A stretch of DNA of 64,000 nucleotides from Methanoregulaceae archaeon UXB-2016 (lineage in GTDB: Archaea; Halobacteriota; Methanomicrobia; Methanomicrobiales; Methanospirillaceae): positions 32,250-96,249 of the forward strand of contig SISS01000024.1 of assembly GCA_004332335.1 (NCBI GenBank), written 5' to 3'. Every line of letters starts with the position of its first letter. Positions within the stretch are counted from its first letter, which is position 1. The position numbers were made by a program, and so were the translations under genes. The notes beneath the pieces are model-generated. The model saw only the letters and a list, made by a program, of their open reading frames with translations. It ran no database searches and was not told the DNA's origin. Positions 7,455 through 15,827 of this stretch are shown here, one piece after another.

Positions 7455-8594
7455 CTACTCCTGGAGCATCTCCTCGAAGCACGCCTCGAACGCGGCGGCT
7501 TTGGTTCGCCAGTCGTACGCCGACATATCGATTTCGTACTCGGGGCGATCGCGGGCGAGTGTGAGTGCCTGGTCGACGAACTCGTCGTAGTCGCGGTAGA
7601 TATGGAGGTGCTCGCCCCCGATCCGCTGCATATCTGGGATCGGGGTCGAGAGGATCGGCTTCGAGCAGGCCGAGTACTCGAAGAACTTGTTCGGAAGCGC
7701 GATGTCGATCCATTGGGGGGGCGAGAGGGGGATGGTGCAGACATCCATGGCCGCGATATAGGCGGGGAGCGAGGCGTAGGGCTGGGTCCCGGCGAACCGG
7801 ACCCTGTCGGCCACCCCGAGCCGCTCGGCAAGCGCCCGGAGCTCGGGGAGATATCCCGTGAAGAGCGAGCCGCCGACGACGAAGAGGAGCGCGCGCGGTT
7901 CCTTCTCAAGGATCCGAGGCAGGGCCTCGATCATCCGGTCGATCGCGTACCAGCGCTCGACCGAGCCGGAGAACCCGATCACGAAGTCGTCGGAGGCGAT
8001 CCCGTACTCTTCGCGGATCGGCGCACCGTCCATGGGCCGGAAGATAGTCGTGTCGACTCCGTTCGTGATCAGGCCCGCCTGGTACCCGTATCCGGCGAGC
8101 TTGTCCACGAGTCCGGGCGAGACCGTCGTGATGCGATCCGAACGGTCCAGATTGTGCTGGACGATCTTGAGGACCGACCGGCGGATCGTCTCCTTCAGCA
8201 CGGGATTGTCGTAGTAGGCGGCGGCCGAATCGGGGAACCAGTCCTTGAGGTCGAAGAGGACCGGGATTTTGCGCCGGCGCGCGGCGTGGATCACGGCCGT
8301 CCCCGCGAGGACGTGGGCCGCGACCACGAGCTCGATCTTCTCCTCGCGGATCACGCGCGAGAGGACCCGGTAGTGCTCGGGGGCGTTGAGGGTGTAATGA
8401 AAGAGCGGACTCTCGATCGCGAAACGGGTCGCCTCGTGGACGTGGAGCCGGGTCTCGCGTTCGGGTGCGCGGCTCACGTGGAAATGAGGGACATGGACCT
8501 CGTGGCGCCGCGCGAGCTCCTCGAAGATATAGTGGTGGCGAGATGGGACCGGATGGTGGATGTAGTCCTGAGTCGAGACGAGCAGGATCCGCAT
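7455..8594 (-). CDS. GT4-family glycosyltransferase
   Basis: GT-B fold glycosyltransferase, 379 residues. N-terminal Rossmann half starts MRILLVSTQDYIHHPVPSRHH. The C-terminal donor half shows IGFSGSVERWYAIDRMIEAL, RVRFAGTQPYASLPAYIAAMD and a KFFEYSACSKPILST segment equivalent to the E-x7-E nucleotide-sugar site (family GT4). Likely transfers a sugar to a lipid or glycan at the cytoplasmic membrane; acceptor unknown. The ATG start at 8594 follows a 99-base intergenic region with three hairpins on the transcribed strand. Confidence 0.86.
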   Translation of the reverse strand: MRILLVSTQDYIHHPVPSRHHYIFEELARRHEVHVPHFHVSRAPERETRLHVHEATRFAIESPLFHYTLNAPEHYRVLSRVIREEKIELVVAAHVLAGTAVIHAARRRKIPVLFDLKDWFPDSAAAYYDNPVLKETIRRSVLKIVQHNLDRSDRITTVSPGLVDKLAGYGYQAGLITNGVDTTIFRPMDGAPIREEYGIASDDFVIGFSGSVERWYAIDRMIEALPRILEKEPRALLFVVGGSLFTGYLPELRALAERLGVADRVRFAGTQPYASLPAYIAAMDVCTIPLSPPQWIDIALPNKFFEYSACSKPILSTPIPDMQRIGGEHLHIYRDYDEFVDQALTLARDRPEYEIDMSAYDWRTKAAAFEACFEEMLQE

Positions 8595-8627
8595 GATCGG
8601 AAGAGATCGGCCCCCATCCGCAATGAA

Positions 8628-8670
8628 CCTCTCGATGGAGAGGAGGGCCGAGTTCGGCCCCCTTTCGGGG
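8628..8670 (-). ncRNA. Array of three adjacent hairpins (possible structured leader or terminator)
   Basis: Reading the minus strand from fprA toward the glycosyltransferase: CCCC-GAAA-GGGG (8659-8670, a GNRA tetraloop), GGCCGA-AC-TCGGCC (8646-8659, perfect inverted repeat) and CCTCTC-CATC-GAGAGG (8628-8643, six-base stem). The first two share one base and a two-base gap precedes the third. All stems are perfectly complementary. They end 33 bases before the glycosyltransferase ATG. No T-run follows, so it is not a simple terminator. Identity as a stable RNA or leader is inferred. Confidence 0.45.
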
Positions 8671-8693
8671 TGGAAATGTCACCTTTGAGGCGG

Positions 8694-9893
8694 TCAGGCC
8701 GGCTCGATGTAGTCCGTGGTTGCGGCCGCATGGCGGTCGCGGATCGTGTCGGCGAGCACCCGGATCGCCTCCTGCGCCTCGGGCGACGGGTATCCCTTGG
8801 CCTCGATCGGCTCGAGGAACTCGACCTTGAGATGGTTGAGCATGCCCTTGAGGGTCTCGACGGTCTTGCCGCCCCAGCCGTAACTCGCGATGACCGTGGC
8901 GAACTTCGCCTTCGGCTTGAGGGCGTTTATAAGGTATGCGGCCGTCACCGTCGTCGGATGCGGCCCGAAGAGCACGGTCGGGGCCGCGATCACGATCGTG
9001 GCCGGATCCACGAGCGCCATCGCGAGGTCGCCGAGGTCGGTCGACGGGAGGTGGAACTGCCGGACCCGGACCCCGCGGTCGATCAGCGAGTTCACCAGGA
9101 GGTCGACCATGGCCCGGGTCGATCCGTGCATGGAGGCGTAGGCGATCACGACCTCGTTCTTCACCTCGTCCGAGACCCAGTCGTCGTATACTGTGAGCAC
9201 GACCGAGGGATCGTCGTAGAGCGGGCCGTGGCTCGGGCAGATCAGGCGTGGTTCGAGCCCTCGGACCTTCTCGAGGTATCCCTTGATGCTGTTCCGAAAC
9301 GGCATCATGATCTCGGCGTAGTATCGCTTGGCTGCCCGGTGCCACTCGACCTGATCGCGGAGGAAGAGGTCGCTCGTCGCGAGATGCGAGCCGAAGAGGT
9401 CGCACGAGAAGAGAACTCGCTCCTCGCGGAGAAATGTCAGCATGGTGTCCGGCCAGTGGACCCAGGGGGTGATCAGGAACTCGAGGGTCCGGTCGCCGAG
9501 CGAGAGCGTGTCGTGGTCTCCGACCACCTGGATTCGTTCCTCGGGGATCCCGTGGAAGCTGATCAGGAGATCCTTACAGGTCTTGTTCGTGATCACGACC
9601 GCGCTGCCGTACATCTCGAGCAGGAGCGGCAGGAGGCCGGAGTGGTCCTGCTCAGCGTGGTTGACCACGATATAATCGATCTGATCGGCCTCGGCTCGGA
9701 TGAGGTTGGTCATGAAGGCCATCTCCATCGTTGTGTCGACTGCGTCGATCAGGGCGACCTTCTCCGACCCCCGTACCAGGAACGCATTGTACGTCGTTCC
9801 CTCAGGGAGCGGGATCAGGTCGTCGAAGAGCCGCCGGTCCCAGTCGATTGCACCGACCGAGAGAACTCCCGGGGCGACGTTCCGCACACTCAT
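8694..9893 (-). CDS. fprA: F420H2 oxidase / A-type flavoprotein FprA
   Basis: Flavo-diiron protein, 399 residues. In methanogens FprA reduces O2 to water with F420H2, protecting oxygen-sensitive enzymes. The N-terminal beta-lactamase-like domain carries the diiron ligands in NHAEQDHSG (H-x-E-x-D-H) and later His and Asp residues (WVHWPDTM, CDLFGSH, CPSHGPL). The C-terminal flavodoxin domain starts VVIAYASMHGSTRAM (FMN phosphate loop) and ends with YGWGGKT. The ATG at 9893 is 12 bases after the rubredoxin stop, giving a rubredoxin-fprA unit, a common pairing in anaerobes. Confidence 0.95.
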   Translation of the reverse strand: MSVRNVAPGVLSVGAIDWDRRLFDDLIPLPEGTTYNAFLVRGSEKVALIDAVDTTMEMAFMTNLIRAEADQIDYIVVNHAEQDHSGLLPLLLEMYGSAVVITNKTCKDLLISFHGIPEERIQVVGDHDTLSLGDRTLEFLITPWVHWPDTMLTFLREERVLFSCDLFGSHLATSDLFLRDQVEWHRAAKRYYAEIMMPFRNSIKGYLEKVRGLEPRLICPSHGPLYDDPSVVLTVYDDWVSDEVKNEVVIAYASMHGSTRAMVDLLVNSLIDRGVRVRQFHLPSTDLGDLAMALVDPATIVIAAPTVLFGPHPTTVTAAYLINALKPKAKFATVIASYGWGGKTVETLKGMLNHLKVEFLEPIEAKGYPSPEAQEAIRVLADTIRDRHAAATTDYIEPA

Positions 9894-9905
9894 AGGTCCG
9901 AGACC

Positions 9906-10082
9906 TCAGAGCTCGCGGAATAAAGACTTTCCGGCGCCGCAGACCGGGCAGACCCAGTCGTCGGGGAGGTCCGCGAACGCGACGCCGGGCTCGATTCCGT
10001 TGCCGGGGTCGCCAAAGGCCGGGTCGTAGATATGGCCGCAGATCGTGCAGATGTAGCGCTTCTGAGCAGTCCCGTTTGCCAT
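9906..10082 (-). CDS. Rubredoxin
   Basis: 58-residue rubredoxin, read directly from the reverse strand as [21 protein letters not shown] through to SLFREL. The iron is held by CTICG and CPVCG (two CxxC pairs), with the family [10 protein letters not shown] segment intact. It is likely the redox partner or electron donor of FprA, whose gene follows after 12 bases. The ATG at 10082 is preceded by its own TATA box about 26 bases upstream. Confidence 0.95.
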   Translation of the reverse strand: MANGTAQKRYICTICGHIYDPAFGDPGNGIEPGVAFADLPDDWVCPVCGAGKSLFREL

Positions 10083-10102
10083 GCCGGATCGTCGACCCTT
10101 GC

Positions 10103-10113
10103 CTATTTATGGG
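10103..10113 (-). promoter_or_regulatory. TATA box of rubredoxin-fprA
   Basis: CCCATAAATAG on the minus strand, centred about 26 bases before the rubredoxin ATG, which predicts a leaderless mRNA. It overlaps the end of the Toprim-like gene, so the redox pair need not depend on read-through from the ATPase-Toprim unit. Confidence 0.65.
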
Positions 10114-10639
10114 TTGTTGCGACCTCGGGCGCATACCGGTGCAGGAAGAATCCGAGCGATCGGTTCCGGTCGGCACCGCGTTCGAGCGAGTACGCCTCGA
10201 GCAGGTCGAGCATGAACTCGACCCGGGAGATGTACCGGCGTGGAATCAGGGCGTTGAACTCCTCCTTTGTCAGGCGATCGGTCGAACCGGGCGGAAGACC
10301 GCACTCGCGGAGAAATCCGTCGTCGGCCCCGGCCACGTACCAGGACTCGATCTCCATGACCACGACCGCGATCCTCCCCGGCTCGGCCCGATCGAAGTGG
10401 CGGAGGATCACGCCCTTCTTCGCCCGGACCGAGGGCTCGGCATCGATGTCCGCGACGATCACGTACTCGTCGCCCAGGCGTTCGATCCCGCGGATCAGAC
10501 GGTCGACCGCGATCCGTCGGAGCGAGGCGTACGGGATCAGCCGTACCTCGTCGTATCGGGTCCTGAGAGCGGGAGTCAGAGTCCGCTCGAAGAAACGGAC
10601 GTCGTCGGAGCCCTCGACAAAGATGTTCAGCCGCGGCAT
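10103..10639 (-). CDS. Toprim-like protein paired with ATPase
   Basis: 178 residues, unrecognised by name. The layout is Toprim-like: [12 protein letters not shown] at residues 6-17 with a glutamate at 9, and [11 protein letters not shown] with a DxD (Asp64, Asp66). A third acidic segment, [12 protein letters not shown] (Glu96, Glu98, Trp100), resembles the E-x-W motif near the end of DUF4276/RloB-type Toprims. The C-terminal third is helical and Arg/Leu-rich. It starts with ATG at 10639, 4 bases after the ATPase stop, so the two are almost certainly cotranslated. By analogy with OLD, RloAB and PARIS pairs it may be the nuclease effector gated by the ATPase. Function is inference; the acidic pattern is seen. 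Confidence 0.6.
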   Translation of the reverse strand: MPRLNIFVEGSDDVRFFERTLTPALRTRYDEVRLIPYASLRRIAVDRLIRGIERLGDEYVIVADIDAEPSVRAKKGVILRHFDRAEPGRIAVVVMEIESWYVAGADDGFLRECGLPPGSTDRLTKEEFNALIPRRYISRVEFMLDLLEAYSLERGADRNRSLGFFLHRYAPEVATTHK

Positions 10640-10643
10640 GAGA

Positions 10644-11852
10644 TCAGAGGAGGTCGGCCAGAAAGAGGTCGTCGAGCCCGACCTCCTCCTCGAGGAAGGT
10701 TCGGACCTCGGGCCGGTCCGCCGGCCGGGAGAGGACCGAGAAGCCGGCATCGTCCCGCGACACGAGACAGACCACGTCGACGGGGGTATGCCGGAGGATG
10801 GCCGGATGCTGAGTCGAGACGAGCATGGGCTGATGTGCGGCCGCCTCCAGCATCAGCCCGGTGAGCCGTTCGATCACGCCTGGATGGAGCCGTCCCACCG
10901 GCTCCTCGAAGAGCGCCAGCTCTCGCGGCGAGAAGAAGAGCGCGACGAGCAGGGCGAAGAGCTCGACCGTGCCGCTCGAGAGAGCTTCGGCCGGGAGGTA
11001 ACGGCCGGGTGTATAGACCTCGGCCACGCGGATCTCGGAAGCCTCTCCAGGGCCGTCGCCGACCACGACGTCATCGATGAACGGGAGGAGGTCGCGGACC
11101 AGAGCCAGGAACTGGCGGCGCGACTCGGGGTGCGCGAGGACGCGGCCGAGCGCAATCGCGGCGTTCGACCCGTCCTCGGCGAGCTCGGCCGCCCCTGTGC
11201 GTCTGTCGAGGCGCCCGGAGAGACGGGGGCCGAACTCGTAACAACTGATCAGGGCGAGCGACCGGCGAACGAGCCCCATTGGGTAGAGCGTGGGCGACTC
11301 GAGAAGAAGCGTGTTCGGTGTAGTGGCGCCCTCGCGGAGGGCCGGAGGGAAGACCGTGTCCTCATCGACGCCGGGCGGCAGTTCGAACAGAAACCGGACC
11401 TCACCGCCCTCGTTCACGATCTCCATCGATCCCGGGAAGGCCTCTCCGTTCGGCGGGGTGAGGGTGAACTGCATGCTGAAGCGGTCCGAACGAATCTCGG
11501 GGCGGTCCCCGCACGCGAGTGCGAACGCGTAGGTGCAGGCTCCCGGAGCAAAGGCAAGCCTCCTGCCGTCCGACAGGGTGCGGAGCGACTCCCCGGTCGG
11601 CAGGGTCAGCTCGACGCGGACGGTGAGCTCGCGCCCGCAGGCCAGACCGGCATTCTGAAGAAAGGGGAGGCCGCCCTGGAGCGAGATCGCGTTCGCCAGC
11701 CCCGACCGAGCGATATCACGAAGGAAGAGGAACCCCTGGATCAGGTTCGTCTTGCCGGCCGCATTCCGCCCGATCAGGAGCACGAACGGCTGGAGCCGGA
11801 GTTCGGCCCGGCGAAAGGAGCGGAAGTTCTCGAGGGAGAGGGCTGTGATCAC
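10644..11852 (-). CDS. RecF/OLD-like AAA ATPase (AAA_21/AAA_15)
   Basis: ABC-type ATPase of 402 residues. It opens ALSLENFRSFRRAEL, the RecF/SMC-like first strand, followed by the Walker A GRNAAGKT at 28-35. Near the end are the signature-like ALSSGTVELFAL, the Walker B ELALFEEPVGRLHPGV, and STQHPAIL (H-switch). The middle third is the variable dimer/coiled region. The start is GTG at 11852 with GGTGAG 3 bases upstream; the longer frame to 12230 lies inside the Rsm22 gene and is not homologous. It precedes the Toprim-like gene by 4 bases. Such ATPases partner with Toprim or HNH effectors in anti-phage systems, but a chromosomal repair role is also possible. Confidence 0.8.
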   Translation of the reverse strand: MITALSLENFRSFRRAELRLQPFVLLIGRNAAGKTNLIQGFLFLRDIARSGLANAISLQGGLPFLQNAGLACGRELTVRVELTLPTGESLRTLSDGRRLAFAPGACTYAFALACGDRPEIRSDRFSMQFTLTPPNGEAFPGSMEIVNEGGEVRFLFELPPGVDEDTVFPPALREGATTPNTLLLESPTLYPMGLVRRSLALISCYEFGPRLSGRLDRRTGAAELAEDGSNAAIALGRVLAHPESRRQFLALVRDLLPFIDDVVVGDGPGEASEIRVAEVYTPGRYLPAEALSSGTVELFALLVALFFSPRELALFEEPVGRLHPGVIERLTGLMLEAAAHQPMLVSTQHPAILRHTPVDVVCLVSRDDAGFSVLSRPADRPEVRTFLEEEVGLDDLFLADLL

Positions 11853-11899
11853 GGTCTCACCATCGAGACGGAGCTTGGCGTACCACGACTTGAGGGTTC

Positions 11900-13204
11900 C
11901 TATCGTCCGCAGGGCTCGACCCGCGAGACCCGGCTGACGAGGAGGTTGAAGGCCCGGGTCTTCGGGTTCTCGCGGACCAGCACATCGCGGAGGAGGACGG
12001 CCTCGCCGTACGGCCGGTCGAGGAGGGCGCGGTTGCCCGGCGTGACGTGGTACGATGGCAGGACCGCGTATACCGCGCGCTGGGCCGTGCCGTCGCAGAC
12101 CTTGAAGAGGTGGGTCTTCGGGCTCCCGAGGTCGTTCGACATCAGGGCCGCCGTGCATGAGATCCGTCGGCCGACGTGCCGGTGGAGCTGCGAGAGCGGA
12201 GCGAGTCGCCGCCGGTCGATCCCGGGGCACTCGATCCGTGGCGGCCGGTGTCGGCGGAGGAGTGCGGCCGAGAACTTGATGTCAGTGTTCCGGTAGCGGT
12301 ACGCCTCCTTCGTGCCGGCTCCGAGCGTCTCCTGAAGGCGCGTCGGCTGGATCGGCGGCCGCTCCTCGAAGGACCAGCACGGCACCGGGCCGCAGCTGCT
12401 CCCCCAGAGGAAACGGCAGGGGTGGTGGAGGTGGAGCCCGGCGCCGATCAGCTCGCGCTGCACCTCCCGGAGGCCGGTCGCATTCGCGAGGTCGGCCGGC
12501 TCCACGATGAGGACCGAGCCGTGCTCGCTGAGATGGTCGGCCCAGCGCATGACGGTCGCGGCCCGCTGGCGCGCGTCGCCGGGCAGCTCGTTGACCAGGT
12601 TCGAGAGGACCAGGAGGTCGATCTCGTTCGGCACGGCTCCGTCGTCGACCGCGTCCGCATCGACCCGCAGGGCCGGCAGGACGCGGACCCGGTCCTCGGG
12701 CCTTCGGAATCCCTTCACAAGGTGGCGGCAGGCCTCGCGATGCTCGTCCGACGGTTCGACCGGCAGGATCTCGCCTGAGAGCCCCGGGAGATATCGCCCG
12801 AGGGTCAGGAGCGCGAGTGGGACCACGCCCGGGCCCGTGCCGAGGTCGACGACGCGCATCTCGTGTGCGAGCAGCCCCTCGGTCGCGAGCCAGGCGAGGA
12901 GATGGCAGGACTGGAAGTAGTAGACCGGGAACTGGTAGGCGAGGTATGCGAGGACCGAGTACCCGGCCTTGTAGGAGATCCGGCGGCGTTCCCCCTCCTT
13001 CCAGTAGCCGCTCTTCTGTGCCACGACTGCGCGACGGAGTCGGTCCAGGATCACCGGGTCGCCGATAGGCCGGCCTGTCTTTGCGGCAAGGTGCTCCTCG
13101 ATCAGCCCCTCAAGCGGCTCGGGGAGCCGGCCTGCGGTGAGGAACGAGTGGAAGGCGGCGAGCTCCTGGGGCGCGGCGGCGAAGGGTGTTCCGCGGTCGG
13201 TCAT
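11900..13204 (-). CDS. Rsm22-family ribosome assembly methyltransferase
   Basis: Rsm22/METTL17 family, 434 residues. SAM-binding glycine motif VVDLGTGPGVVPLALL lies at about 118-133. Before it sits the family's KSGYWKEGERRRISYKAGYSVLAYLAYQFPVYY. A cysteine cluster in HHPCRFLWGSSCGPVPCW matches the region that binds an iron-sulfur cluster in mitochondrial METTL17. Members act on small-subunit assembly; methylation of rRNA in archaea is not established. The C-terminal ~120 residues contain a TSHLF-type RNA-binding OB-like segment (DLGSPKTHLFKVCDG). ATG at 13204 is well supported. The ATPase-Toprim pair begins 47 bases downstream on the same strand. Confidence 0.85.
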   Translation of the reverse strand: MTDRGTPFAAAPQELAAFHSFLTAGRLPEPLEGLIEEHLAAKTGRPIGDPVILDRLRRAVVAQKSGYWKEGERRRISYKAGYSVLAYLAYQFPVYYFQSCHLLAWLATEGLLAHEMRVVDLGTGPGVVPLALLTLGRYLPGLSGEILPVEPSDEHREACRHLVKGFRRPEDRVRVLPALRVDADAVDDGAVPNEIDLLVLSNLVNELPGDARQRAATVMRWADHLSEHGSVLIVEPADLANATGLREVQRELIGAGLHLHHPCRFLWGSSCGPVPCWSFEERPPIQPTRLQETLGAGTKEAYRYRNTDIKFSAALLRRHRPPRIECPGIDRRRLAPLSQLHRHVGRRISCTAALMSNDLGSPKTHLFKVCDGTAQRAVYAVLPSYHVTPGNRALLDRPYGEAVLLRDVLVRENPKTRAFNLLVSRVSRVEPCGR

Positions 13205-13215
13205 CCCGGTCCCTC

Positions 13216-14154
13216 CTAGAGCGGGCCTGCGTCCCGGGGAAGGTAGAGCCCCATGATGCCGCGGAACGGGGTCTCACCGAGGGCCGAGGCAGCGGCCGCA
13301 AACCGGTACTTCCAGTTTCCGGGCTGAAGCGTCGCGCCTTTCCTGAGGTAGTCGCGCCCCTTCTCGAACTCACCGGCCAGAGCGAACTGGAGCCCGAGCC
13401 GGACGTAGTGCTCGGCAAGGATCGACGGTCGGCGGGCGAAGTCGTCGTGATGGAGCTCGAGGATTCGCTCCATCGAGCGGTAGATTCCCATGCGATTGTT
13501 TGAGATCCCGCCCTCCGTAAAGCGCGAGTTCAGAAGCGGCTCGTCGATGTACTTGAACTGGTAGTCCCTCGAGATCCGGAGAAAGAGCTCCCACTCCTGT
13601 TTGCCGGGAAGTCCCTCGAGCCAGTACCCCGAACGGTCGAAGCACTCGCGCCGGACGACGGCGGCTTGGGTCGTGACGAAGTTGTTCCTGAGGAGCTCGT
13701 CGTGGACCCAGCCCTCGCGCTGCTTGACCCACTCGAAGGGGATGTACATCCGGTTGTCGTCCGCGTCCATGTACTTCCAGTACCCCGAGTAGACCACCCC
13801 GACCTCGGGGCCGGCGTCGGCCCACGCGGCCATGCACCGTTCGAGCTTCTCGGGGAACCAGTCATCATCCGAGTCCTGGAATGCGATATAGGGAGCCCGG
13901 GCAGCGCGGATGCCGACATTCCTGGCCGCGTTCGCACCCCGGTTCGGCTCGTACCGGATGTACCGGACCCGCTCGTCCATGTAGCCCTCCATGACCCGGG
14001 GTGTGTCGTCTGTCGAGCTGTCGTCGACCACGATCAGCTCGAAGTCGGTGTAGGTCTGGTCGAGGACGCTCTGGATCGCCCGCGGCAGGAGGTGGGCGCG
14101 GTTGTACGTCGGGAGCACGACGCTGACCGTCGGTGTGCCTGTCGCCGATGGCAT
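13216..14154 (-). CDS. GT2-family glycosyltransferase
   Basis: GT-A fold glycosyltransferase, 312 residues. N-terminal VSVVLPTYNRAHLLPRAIQSVLDQTY, then IVVDDSSTDDT and the metal-binding QDSDDDWFPEKL (D-x-D), are the canonical GT2 set. LPGKQEWELFLRIS is the acceptor/catalytic loop. The C-terminal ~60 residues are helical with a TPR-like feel (EFEKGRDYLRKGATLQPGNWKYRF). Likely works in surface glycan or protein glycosylation. The ATG at 14154 is chosen; a longer frame to 14562 overlaps the glutamate synthase gene and is not homologous. Confidence 0.87.
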   Translation of the reverse strand: MPSATGTPTVSVVLPTYNRAHLLPRAIQSVLDQTYTDFELIVVDDSSTDDTPRVMEGYMDERVRYIRYEPNRGANAARNVGIRAARAPYIAFQDSDDDWFPEKLERCMAAWADAGPEVGVVYSGYWKYMDADDNRMYIPFEWVKQREGWVHDELLRNNFVTTQAAVVRRECFDRSGYWLEGLPGKQEWELFLRISRDYQFKYIDEPLLNSRFTEGGISNNRMGIYRSMERILELHHDDFARRPSILAEHYVRLGLQFALAGEFEKGRDYLRKGATLQPGNWKYRFAAAASALGETPFRGIMGLYLPRDAGPL

Positions 14155-14210
14155 GATTCGTTGATATTGGTCCCGGAGCCTCAAGAAGGTGATGCCGGTA
14201 CCGCCTGGGC

Positions 14211-14217
14211 AAAAAAA
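14211..14217 (-). terminator. Poly-T terminator after glutamate synthase
   Basis: Seven consecutive T on the minus strand, 20 bases beyond the glutamate synthase stop and 57 before the GT2 gene, which fits an archaeal oligo-T terminator. Confidence 0.6.
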
Positions 14218-14237
14218 GAGTTTGTCGGTCGAACTGC

Positions 14238-15827
14238 TCAGTCGAGCAGGATGCCGAGGGCCTCGTCCTTGTACGCGTCCATCACGTACGGCAGGCCCGA
14301 GACCTTTGCAGCCTCTTCCGAGAGTGCGAAGACGTCGTTCCTCGAGACCGTCTTGAGCGAGAAGTTCCTGCTGCCGGCCATCAGCTGCTGCAGCCCGGTC
14401 TTGAAGCGCTGGGCGTAGGTGTAGATGCCGATCGCGCCGAGCGGGATCTCGCCGATCCGTTCGCCGTACTTCTCCTTGAGCTCCTCGTAGGAGACGAAGA
14501 TCTCGTTGACGGTCGAGCCGTACTTCGCGACGCCCTTGGGCAGGTCGCCGCTCTCGAGCCACTTCCCGATGTTCTTACCGACCATGCCGGGGATCATCAG
14601 GCCGCGACCCATGCAGACCGCCTTGACGTAGGGTGCGCCCATCGCGATGGACTTGAACGCATTTGCCTCGTCGCCGAAGCCACCGCCGATCGCGATATCC
14701 GGGACCCGCATTCCCTTCTTCGTGAGCATCTCGCAGTACTGGTTCGCCAGCGACTGCAGGTAGAAGGTCGGGATGCCCCACTCGTTCATCATCGGCCAGG
14801 GGCTCATGCCCGTGCCGCCCGAGGCACCGTCGATGGTCAGGAGGTCGACGTGAGCCTCGGCTCCGAACCTGATAGCCATGGCGAGCTCCTTCGCGGAGTA
14901 CGCGCCGGTCTTGAGCGTGATCCGCTTGAAGCCGATGTCACGGAGCCGGTCGATCTCCTCGAGGAAGCCCTCTTTCGAGACGAATCCGAGGCGCGAGTGG
15001 CGCTCGAACTCTTTGATTCCACCGGCCGCGAACGACTTCTCGTTCTCGCTTGCGGTCGGGTCCGGCAGGACGATGTAGCCGCGGCGCTTGAGCTCACGGG
15101 CCCGCTCGATATCACGGACCTTGATCTCGCCGCCGATGCACTTGGCACCCTGCCCCCACTTCAGTTCGATCGTGTCCAGATTGTGTTTTGAGGCGACATA
15201 TTCCGCGGTTCCAAGCCGGGTGTCCTCCACATTCATCTGGACGAGGATCTCGCCATAGCCCTCGTGGAACTTCCGGTAGATCTCGATCCGGCGGTCGAGC
15301 TCGGGCGACTTCGTGACCTTTCCGTTCGAGTCGCAGACCAGGCCGGGATCGATCCCGCCGACGTTCTCACCGCAGACGAGCGTAATGCCCGATATGGCGG
15401 CGCCGATCGCAAAGTGCTCCCAGTTGACCCGGGCGATCTCGGTCGATCCCAGCGCGCCGGTGAAGATGGGAAGGCGCATGCGGACCTTCTGGTCCCAGCC
15501 GTACTCGGTCTCGGTATCGACCTCGGAGAAGACCGCGGTGTCGGGCGAGGCCTCGACGCCCTCGGGAAGGCCCCGGGCGCCGACCGCGTACCCCTGGATG
15601 TTCACGTGCGAGTAGTCGACCGGGAACTGCTTGTCGGACCCGGCCGTGATCTCGCCGAACGGGCCGGGGTAGAGGACCTCGCGCCCGCGGAACGATGAGA
15701 GCCAGATCTCACACGCCCCGCGGCATCCGTCGACGCAGCGCGTGCAGATCCCGGACGTCGGTGAGACGTCGCGGGACCGGTTGGCGGTTCCAACCGCTTC
15801 ATTGGCATTCGGCATTCGAAGATTCAT
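14238..15827 (-). CDS. FMN-dependent glutamate synthase domain protein
   Basis: 529 residues, the archaeal stand-alone GltB2-like (FMN/FeS) domain that makes glutamate from 2-oxoglutarate and ammonia or glutamine. An N-terminal cysteine group (CTRCVDGCRGAC) may bind iron. The TIM-barrel FMN part shows DTIELKWGQGAK, KTGAYSAKELAMAIRFGA, DGASGGTGMSPWPMMNEWG (phosphate loop) and GGGFGDEANAFKSIAMGA. CMGRGLMIPGM replaces the C3-type Fe-S cysteine loop seen in bacterial GltB, which looks reduced. The start at 15827 has AGGTGA three bases upstream; ATG 15815 is the alternative. The gene has a ~130-base leader after the nearest TATA-like element. Confidence 0.88.
   Translation of the reverse strand: MNLRMPNANEAVGTANRSRDVSPTSGICTRCVDGCRGACEIWLSSFRGREVLYPGPFGEITAGSDKQFPVDYSHVNIQGYAVGARGLPEGVEASPDTAVFSEVDTETEYGWDQKVRMRLPIFTGALGSTEIARVNWEHFAIGAAISGITLVCGENVGGIDPGLVCDSNGKVTKSPELDRRIEIYRKFHEGYGEILVQMNVEDTRLGTAEYVASKHNLDTIELKWGQGAKCIGGEIKVRDIERARELKRRGYIVLPDPTASENEKSFAAGGIKEFERHSRLGFVSKEGFLEEIDRLRDIGFKRITLKTGAYSAKELAMAIRFGAEAHVDLLTIDGASGGTGMSPWPMMNEWGIPTFYLQSLANQYCEMLTKKGMRVPDIAIGGGFGDEANAFKSIAMGAPYVKAVCMGRGLMIPGMVGKNIGKWLESGDLPKGVAKYGSTVNEIFVSYEELKEKYGERIGEIPLGAIGIYTYAQRFKTGLQQLMAGSRNFSLKTVSRNDVFALSEEAAKVSGLPYVMDAYKDEALGILLD

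Noticed and set aside
8595..8605. GATCGGAAGAG, similar to a sequencing adapter core
   Set aside because: Only 11 bases match, the sequence runs smoothly into the glycosyltransferase start and the hairpin region, and no chimeric join is visible; treated as chance.
6435..9923. 1162-codon open frame on the plus strand
   Set aside because: It is antisense to the deacetylase, glycosyltransferase and fprA genes, all with clear motifs; its own translation is Arg/Asp/Gly-rich low-complexity sequence of the kind GC-rich antisense frames give.
10032..12296. 754-codon plus-strand frame opposite the ATPase-Toprim pair
   Set aside because: The minus-strand frames carry Walker A, Walker B and Toprim-like motifs; the plus frame has none.
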